This document shows positions 1-3,398 of a stretch of DNA of 5,196 bases, piece after piece (position 1 is the first letter of the stretch; the number at the start of each line of letters is the position of its first letter). The notes under the pieces were generated by a model. That model was not told the DNA's origin. It saw only the letters and a list, made by a program, of their open reading frames with translations, and did not search any database. The DNA comes from Verrucomicrobiota bacterium (lineage in GTDB: Bacteria > Verrucomicrobiota > Verrucomicrobiia > Limisphaerales > JAFMIX01), in NCBI GenBank assembly GCA_026397895.1, contig JAPLTZ010000062.1, forward strand, positions 1 through 5,196, written 5' to 3'. The translations under genes and the position numbers were made by a program.

Positions 1-1
1 C

Positions 2-532
2 ATCGGGCGCGGCGCGTTTTACGACCCGTGGATTTTTCAAAGGACGCGGGGGTATTTGCGGCGGAGCGCGGCTGTCCCAGCCGCAGCAGCTTCGCAGCAA
101 CAAGGCGGCAGCGAATTTTCAACGCCCCCGACTAACCTGCGCGCTGCGGCTGGGACAGCCGCGCTCCCGCCCGAACCGGTCTTCGCCGAGCGCGTGCGCG
201 TGCTGTGCCGGCATTTGGACCTGATGGTGGAAATCTTTGGCGAGGAACTCGGCTGCCGGATGTTCCGCAAGGTCGCGCCGTGGCACGCCAAGCGATTCGG
301 CCCGGCCAACGTCTTCAACAAGCGCGTCGTCCGCATCGCCACGCGCGCGGAATTTCACGCCGTGCTGGCCGACTTCCTGAAGTGGCGGCAGCAGTTCCTC
401 GACGACTGCGGCGAACTGCTCCCGCGCTACCAGCTCCCGCCGATGGTCGCCTCCTTCATGCAACCGGACGTGCCTGTCGCCGCCCAACGCCAGAACATTC
501 CCGTGCCCAAAGGGCCGGTGGAGGTGTGGTGA
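2..532 (+). CDS. dusB: tRNA-dihydrouridine synthase (DusB/NifR3 type), 5'-truncated, with in-frame repeat insert
   Basis: Dus enzymes are FMN-dependent and use NADPH to reduce uridines to dihydrouridine in tRNA in the cytoplasm. Only the last 176 residues are visible; the frame is open from base 2, so the gene begins outside the window and any start near 56 (TTG) would be spurious. Residues 2-19 (GRGAFYDPWIFQRTRGYL) match the end of the TIM-barrel domain, where family members have GR...PWIF. Residues 60-176 match the C-terminal helical, tRNA-binding domain; CRMFRKVAPWHAKRFG (about 84-99) corresponds to the RxxRKHxxWY region of E. coli DusB. Between them, residues 20-55 (RRSAAVPAAA...RAAAGTAAL) are encoded by a palindromic repeat and have no counterpart I know in Dus proteins. 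The FMN-binding part and catalytic Cys lie upstream, out of view. The family call is secure; the choice of B over other Dus paralogues is from memory of sequence style. Confidence 0.87.
   Translation: MGRGAFYDPWIFQRTRGYLRRSAAVPAAAASQQQGGSEFSTPPTNLRAAAGTAALPPEPVFAERVRVLCRHLDLMVEIFGEELGCRMFRKVAPWHAKRFGPANVFNKRVVRIATRAEFHAVLADFLKWRQQFLDDCGELLPRYQLPPMVASFMQPDVPVAAQRQNIPVPKGPVEVW
62..168. repeat. Palindromic interspersed repeat, copy 1 (inside dus, translated)
   Basis: Two perfect inverted arms of 25 bp, 63-87 and 143-167, are separated by a 55-nt spacer. Each arm is itself a hairpin: GCGGCTG (68-74), loop TCC, CAGCCGC (78-84), mirrored in the right arm. The spacer contains ACAAG (100-104) and GAATTTTC (113-120), both also present in the spacer of copy 2 (3282-3391). 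The element keeps the dus reading frame and is translated as about 36 residues. No transposase or clear target duplication is visible, so if mobile it would be a non-autonomous, MITE-like or REP-like element. From memory, peptides of the SAAVPAAA type recur in Pedosphaera-like genomes; this could not be checked here. Confidence 0.85.
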
Positions 533-540
533 AATGAGCA

Positions 541-567
541 CGCGAAGAACGCGAAGGGGACGAAGGA
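541..567 (+). repeat. 9-nt tandem repeat, three units, downstream of dus
   Basis: Three consecutive nonamers are seen: CGCGAAGAA (541-549), CGCGAAGGG (550-558) and GACGAAGGA (559-567). The tract starts nine bases after the dus stop codon. GCGAAGAACGCGAAG-like strings are, from memory, common in intergenic DNA of verrucomicrobial and planctomycete genomes; here there is only this short tract. The rest of the 533-683 gap holds a possible hairpin (636-676) and nothing else I can name. Confidence 0.5.
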
Positions 568-635
568 TTTTGCCGCCTTTTCAGGTGCGGGTTGGGCGCT
601 TGATTCCAAACCAAAACCATTCTGGACAGAAACTT

Positions 636-676
636 GCGGGCCTAATACGGTTGCTGCCGTGAACCAGATAGGCCGC
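636..676 (+). promoter_or_regulatory. Possible leader hairpin just upstream of the 684 gene
   Basis: An outer stem pairs GCGGGCCTA (636-644) with TAGGCCGC (669-676), leaving one bulged G. An inner stem pairs ACGG (647-650) with CCGT (657-660) around a TTGCTG loop. The structure ends 7 nt before the ATG at 684, so it would cover the usual ribosome-binding position, and no strong Shine-Dalgarno sequence is visible there. It could control translation of the downstream membrane protein, or be chance pairing. It matches no riboswitch class I recognise. Confidence 0.25.
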
Positions 677-683
677 TACGTTT

Positions 684-1487
684 ATGGATACACCAATACC
701 ACCAAAGACATCGTTCTCACATCAGGCAGCCAAGCTCAGTTGGGTTTGCCCCATCATTATCTTCCTTCTGCTGATGTTCGGTAGACAGGCGGGCGCACGA
801 GTCATCATCGAGTATGTCGCTTTACTGCTCATGGTGGTGGGACTTGTGTTCGGAGTCGTTGCGTTGTTCGGGATTCGCACCCACGGCAAGAACGGCATTC
901 TTGCCCCTGCGATTCTTGGCATCATCATCAATGCCTTGCTGACGTTTATTTTCGTTACGAATTTTGTGGCGGCTAGAGCGCGAGCGCAACGAGATGCAAG
1001 CGAAACAGCGAAGCTCTCGTCCATAGCTCCGGCGAGTAGAGACAGGAATGATCGTCAGACTTATGAGGGTCAAGGAATGGTTTTCCACTTTGACGGAGCT
1101 TACGCATTGAAGGTAAACAAGGAAACGGCACAAATTTTTCTTCAGCATGACGCTTCTACGGTCATGGTCATGAGCTTTCATAAACTCGTTGACTCAACCG
1201 AAACCCTGAAACTTGTAGCGGCGTCCTTGCAAGCGGATTTTAAGAATCAATCCTATGGCGGAATTACACAAAGTGCTGTTGAAAGTGTTGCTGGGTTGAC
1301 CCGATCTGGCGGCTTCGTGCAAATGGGTTATGACCGGCCGGGAACGGGCCACGTTCATGCGGATGCGTATATTCTGTCTGATCAGACTAATTCCATTTCT
1401 CTGCTGCACTATTACCCTGACTCAAAGGAATCAAAGGCAAAGCAGTTATTTCAAACATTGTTGCAGTCGCTCAGAGACGGGAACTGA
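684..1487 (+). CDS. Three-TM membrane protein with C-terminal globular domain (DUF4190-like N-terminus), function unknown
   Basis: This 267-residue protein begins with a short polar, proline-bearing tail (MDTPIPPKTS) followed by hydrophobic segments at about 17-33, 40-64 and 71-95. That layout resembles the DUF4190-type membrane module (polar Pro-rich start, GLVFGVVALFGI and GILAPAILGIIIN segments). A charged linker (96-128) leads to a soluble domain (about 130-264, from GMVFHFDGAYALKV to LFQTLLQSLR) whose pattern is reminiscent of the PsbP/DcrB (Mog1-like) fold; this is a weak impression, not a motif match. The ATG at 684 is chosen because it gives a natural N-terminus, although there is no clear Shine-Dalgarno. 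Sampled GC is about 45-47% against about 67% in the neighbouring oxidoreductase gene, suggesting recent transfer or relaxed selection. Its 3' end overlaps the convergent gene by 17 bp. Confidence 0.8.
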   Translation: MDTPIPPKTSFSHQAAKLSWVCPIIIFLLLMFGRQAGARVIIEYVALLLMVVGLVFGVVALFGIRTHGKNGILAPAILGIIINALLTFIFVTNFVAARARAQRDASETAKLSSIAPASRDRNDRQTYEGQGMVFHFDGAYALKVNKETAQIFLQHDASTVMVMSFHKLVDSTETLKLVAASLQADFKNQSYGGITQSAVESVAGLTRSGGFVQMGYDRPGTGHVHADAYILSDQTNSISLLHYYPDSKESKAKQLFQTLLQSLRDGN

Positions 1488-2079
1488 CAGCACCTTTGCT
1501 GCGTTCTCCGTTAGTTCTTGTTCGCTTTTTCCGCCTGCTCGCCAGCACCATCAGCACTGAGAACAAGGTGAACATCCCCGGCGCGAACCGTTCCTCCGCC
1601 GTCATCGCCCGCCCGCCGAAAAACGAAATCGCGTTGGCGACCACATACCACGCCCAGACCGTGCCCACGCGGCGCTCCGGGTTGCGCCACAGCGCCACCA
1701 GCCCCGGAATCCCCGCGATGCAGATGCCCGCCGTCGCCGCGAGAATTGCGCCCGCCGCGCCGGAAAATCGCCACACCGCCAGACAGACCAGCACCAGCAC
1801 CAGAATCACCGTCTCCAGCCAGCCCCAATCCCACCGCCGCCGCCAAAGCAGCAGCGCCGTCATCACCATGCCGCCGAGCGCGAAGCCGATGGACGCCCAG
1901 TAATTGCCGTGCTGCTGATACAAACTCACGGTCAGGATGGAATCCAGCGCCGCCCACAGCGCCCACGTGGCGAAGCTCTGGCCCGCGCCGCCGTCGGCCA
2001 GCACGGCGAGCATCAGCGGCACGAACAGCGCGAGCGCCATCACGCTGCCGGTGATTTTTAAGATGTCGTGCAGATCCAT
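1471..2079 (-). CDS. Seven-TM integral membrane protein, PQ-loop/SWEET-like architecture, function unknown
   Basis: This 202-residue, very hydrophobic protein has likely TM segments at about 7-28, 36-54, 60-79, 88-104, 107-130, 140-157 and 166-182. It ends in a basic, probably cytoplasmic tail (SRRKKRTRTNGERSKG). Two halves look related: ATWALWAALDSI (37-48) follows TM1, and TVWAWYVVANAI (140-151) opens the second half. The second copy is preceded by IPGLVALWRNPERR, which resembles the P-(Q)-x-x-K-N-x-x-K loop of PQ-loop/SemiSWEET transporters, giving a 3+1+3 layout. No canonical PQ pair is present, so a transport role is inference only. The ATG at 2079 lacks an obvious Shine-Dalgarno. The gene is divergent from the oxidoreductase gene (81-bp gap) and convergent with the 684-1487 gene, where the stop codons overlap by 17 bp and encode the last five or so residues. 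Confidence 0.8.
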   Translation of the reverse strand: MDLHDILKITGSVMALALFVPLMLAVLADGGAGQSFATWALWAALDSILTVSLYQQHGNYWASIGFALGGMVMTALLLWRRRWDWGWLETVILVLVLVCLAVWRFSGAAGAILAATAGICIAGIPGLVALWRNPERRVGTVWAWYVVANAISFFGGRAMTAEERFAPGMFTLFSVLMVLASRRKKRTRTNGERSKGAVSSRL

Positions 2080-2160
2080 GTGTTCGGTTGAAATTCTTGT
2101 GCTTGCCGGTTTTCGGGCGGCAGTATGAAATCACTGGAGCAACCGCAACAACCTAAAACC
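2080..2160. promoter_or_regulatory. Divergent intergenic gap, presumed promoters for both flanking genes
   Basis: The gap separates the ATG of the minus-strand seven-TM gene from the chosen ATG of the oxidoreductase gene, so promoters for both probably lie here or in the gene starts. TTGAAA at 2088-2093 resembles a -35 box but has no good -10 partner at normal spacing. I found no convincing operator or palindrome. Confidence 0.35.
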
Positions 2161-3270
2161 ATGAAAATTCTTTTCGCGCTTTTCGCCCTCGCTGGGCTGA
2201 CCGCCTTTTCCGCCAACGCGGAAACCAACAAACCGCCGGTGCGGCTGGCGGTGATGGGCCTCGTGCACGGCCACGTCGGCGGGTTCATCCCCAGCGCGCT
2301 GAACTGCACGGATGTGCAGCTCGTCGGCATCGTCGAGCCGGACTCGAAGCTGACGGCGCATTACGCGGAGATTATGCACCTCGACGCGAATCTCTTTTTC
2401 CCCACGCTCGAAGCCCTGCTCGCGCACACCAACGTGCAGGCGGTGGCGGCATTCACCAGCACGCTCGGCCACCGACGCGTCGTGGAAGCGTGCGCGCCCC
2501 ACGGCATCCATGTGATGATGGAAAAGCCGCTCGCTACTACCTTGCAGGATGCCCGCGCGATGTCCGCCGCCGCGAAAAAGGGCGGCATCCAACTGATTGT
2601 AAATTACGAAACCACCTGGTATCCGGCCAACCACGCGGCCTACGATTTGGTCTGCGAGCAAAAGGTGATTGGCGACATCCGGAAAATCGTCGTTCACGAC
2701 GGTCATTCCGGGCCGAGCAAGATCGGTTGCCCTCCGGAGTTCGTGCAGTGGCTGACCGACCCGGTGCAGAACGGCGGCGGCGCGCTGACGGATTTCGGCT
2801 GTTACGGCGCGGATTTGATGACGTGGCTGATGCAGGGCGCGAGGCCGACCTCGGTCTTCGCGGTGACGCAGCAGCTCCAGCCGGAGCTGTATCCCAAGGT
2901 GGACGACGAGGCGACCATCGTGCTGACGTATCCGCACGCGCAGGGCATCATCCAGGCGTCGTGGAACTGGCCGTTCGGGCGGAAGGACATGGAAATCTAT
3001 GGCGTGTCCGGGCAGATGCTCGTGCCGAAGAAAAAAACTCTCCGCGTGCTGCTGCCGGAAAAGCCGGAGAAGGAAATCACCGCCGCGCCGTTGCCCGCCG
3101 CGCAGGCTGACCCGGTCGCGTATCTCGCCGCCGTGGTGCGTGGAGAAATTTCGCCAACGGGGCTTTCGTCGCTCGCAGTGAATCTGACCGTGATGGAAAT
3201 CCTGGAAGCCGCCCGCGAATCCGCGAAGACCGGCAAGCGGGTTGATCTGCCGGTGCATGCGCCGGAATAA
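2161..3270 (+). CDS. Secreted Gfo/Idh/MocA-family NAD(P)-dependent oxidoreductase
   Basis: This 369-residue protein belongs to the Gfo/Idh/MocA dehydrogenases, which oxidise or reduce sugars and cyclitols with bound NAD(P). The first 20 residues (MKILFALFALAGLTAFSANA) form a Sec signal peptide with likely cleavage at ANA|E, hence the choice of ATG 2161. An in-frame ATG at 2125 would add 12 polar residues; neither has a strong Shine-Dalgarno. The Rossmann fold starts at RLAVMGLVHGHVGG (about 28-41), with glycines at 33 and 37. The family EKP motif is MMEKPLA (119-125; Lys122 is the expected catalytic lysine). The second-domain signature is GGGALTDFGCYGADL (206-220). There the usual D-x3-H is D211-x3-Y215, the arrangement I recall for glucose-fructose oxidoreductase. 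No twin-arginine is present, which is odd for an exported cofactor enzyme. The substrate cannot be told. A repeat element follows the stop codon. Confidence 0.9.
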   Translation: MKILFALFALAGLTAFSANAETNKPPVRLAVMGLVHGHVGGFIPSALNCTDVQLVGIVEPDSKLTAHYAEIMHLDANLFFPTLEALLAHTNVQAVAAFTSTLGHRRVVEACAPHGIHVMMEKPLATTLQDARAMSAAAKKGGIQLIVNYETTWYPANHAAYDLVCEQKVIGDIRKIVVHDGHSGPSKIGCPPEFVQWLTDPVQNGGGALTDFGCYGADLMTWLMQGARPTSVFAVTQQLQPELYPKVDDEATIVLTYPHAQGIIQASWNWPFGRKDMEIYGVSGQMLVPKKKTLRVLLPEKPEKEITAAPLPAAQADPVAYLAAVVRGEISPTGLSSLAVNLTVMEILEAARESAKTGKRVDLPVHAPE

Positions 3271-3310
3271 CTGCTGCGGCCCGGAGTGCGCCCGTCCCCG
3301 GGCGCAGCAG
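3271..3310. terminator. GC-rich hairpin directly after the oxidoreductase stop, possible terminator
   Basis: CTGCTGCGGCCCGG (3271-3284) can pair with CCGGGCGCAGCAG (3298-3310), with one bulged G and a 13-nt loop, starting at the first base after the TAA. There is no T-run after it, so a classical intrinsic terminator is not supported. An alternative fold is the 7-bp hairpin GCGCCCG/CGGGCGC (3288-3294/3299-3305) belonging to the repeat element. It may act as a transcript-end stabiliser or a weak terminator in the convergent gap. Confidence 0.35.
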
Positions 3311-3391
3311 CGTTGACAGGACAAGCGGTGCGGAATTTTCGGGGGCTTTGGCGCTACTCCCATTGCTGTGCCCGAGGACGGGCACGCTCCG
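3282..3391. repeat. Palindromic interspersed repeat, copy 2 (intergenic)
   Basis: Left arm 3282-3308 and right arm 3365-3391 are inverted copies matching at 23 of 27 positions. All four differences are transitions, so G-U pairing would still hold in RNA. The spacer is 56 nt, against 55 in copy 1. Both copies start CGGAGYGCG and end the left arm with CGCAGCAGC, with a short TCC or TCCC loop between. The inner stem is GCTG/CAGC in copy 1 and CCCG/CGGG here, a compensatory change. The spacers share ACAAG, then CGG, then GAATTTTC in the same order. It fills nearly all of the 128-bp gap between two convergent stop codons. Confidence 0.8.
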
Positions 3392-3398
3392 ACAATTG

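Noticed and set aside
62..168. Reading the repeat as a CRISPR repeat or an attachment site
   Set aside because: There are only two copies, 3.2 kb apart, in inverted-arm form with no spacer array, integrase or cas gene.
534..662. A 42-codon ATG-started frame just after dus (MSTRRTRRGRR...)
   Set aside because: Its N-terminal peptide is merely the translation of the 9-nt repeat, the ORF is short, has no RBS of its own, and matches nothing I recognise.
2088..2129. Possible sigma-70 promoter (TTGAAA or TTGCCG with TATGAA) ahead of the oxidoreductase gene
   Set aside because: TTGAAA pairs with no -10 at 16-18 bp; TTGCCG to TATGAA is only 15 bp apart and TATGAA overlaps the 2125 ATG; not supportable.
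1511..2134. An alternative minus-strand frame over the seven-TM gene
   Set aside because: It is rich in Gly, Arg and Ala without hydrophobic periodicity, whereas the chosen frame gives seven well-formed membrane segments.
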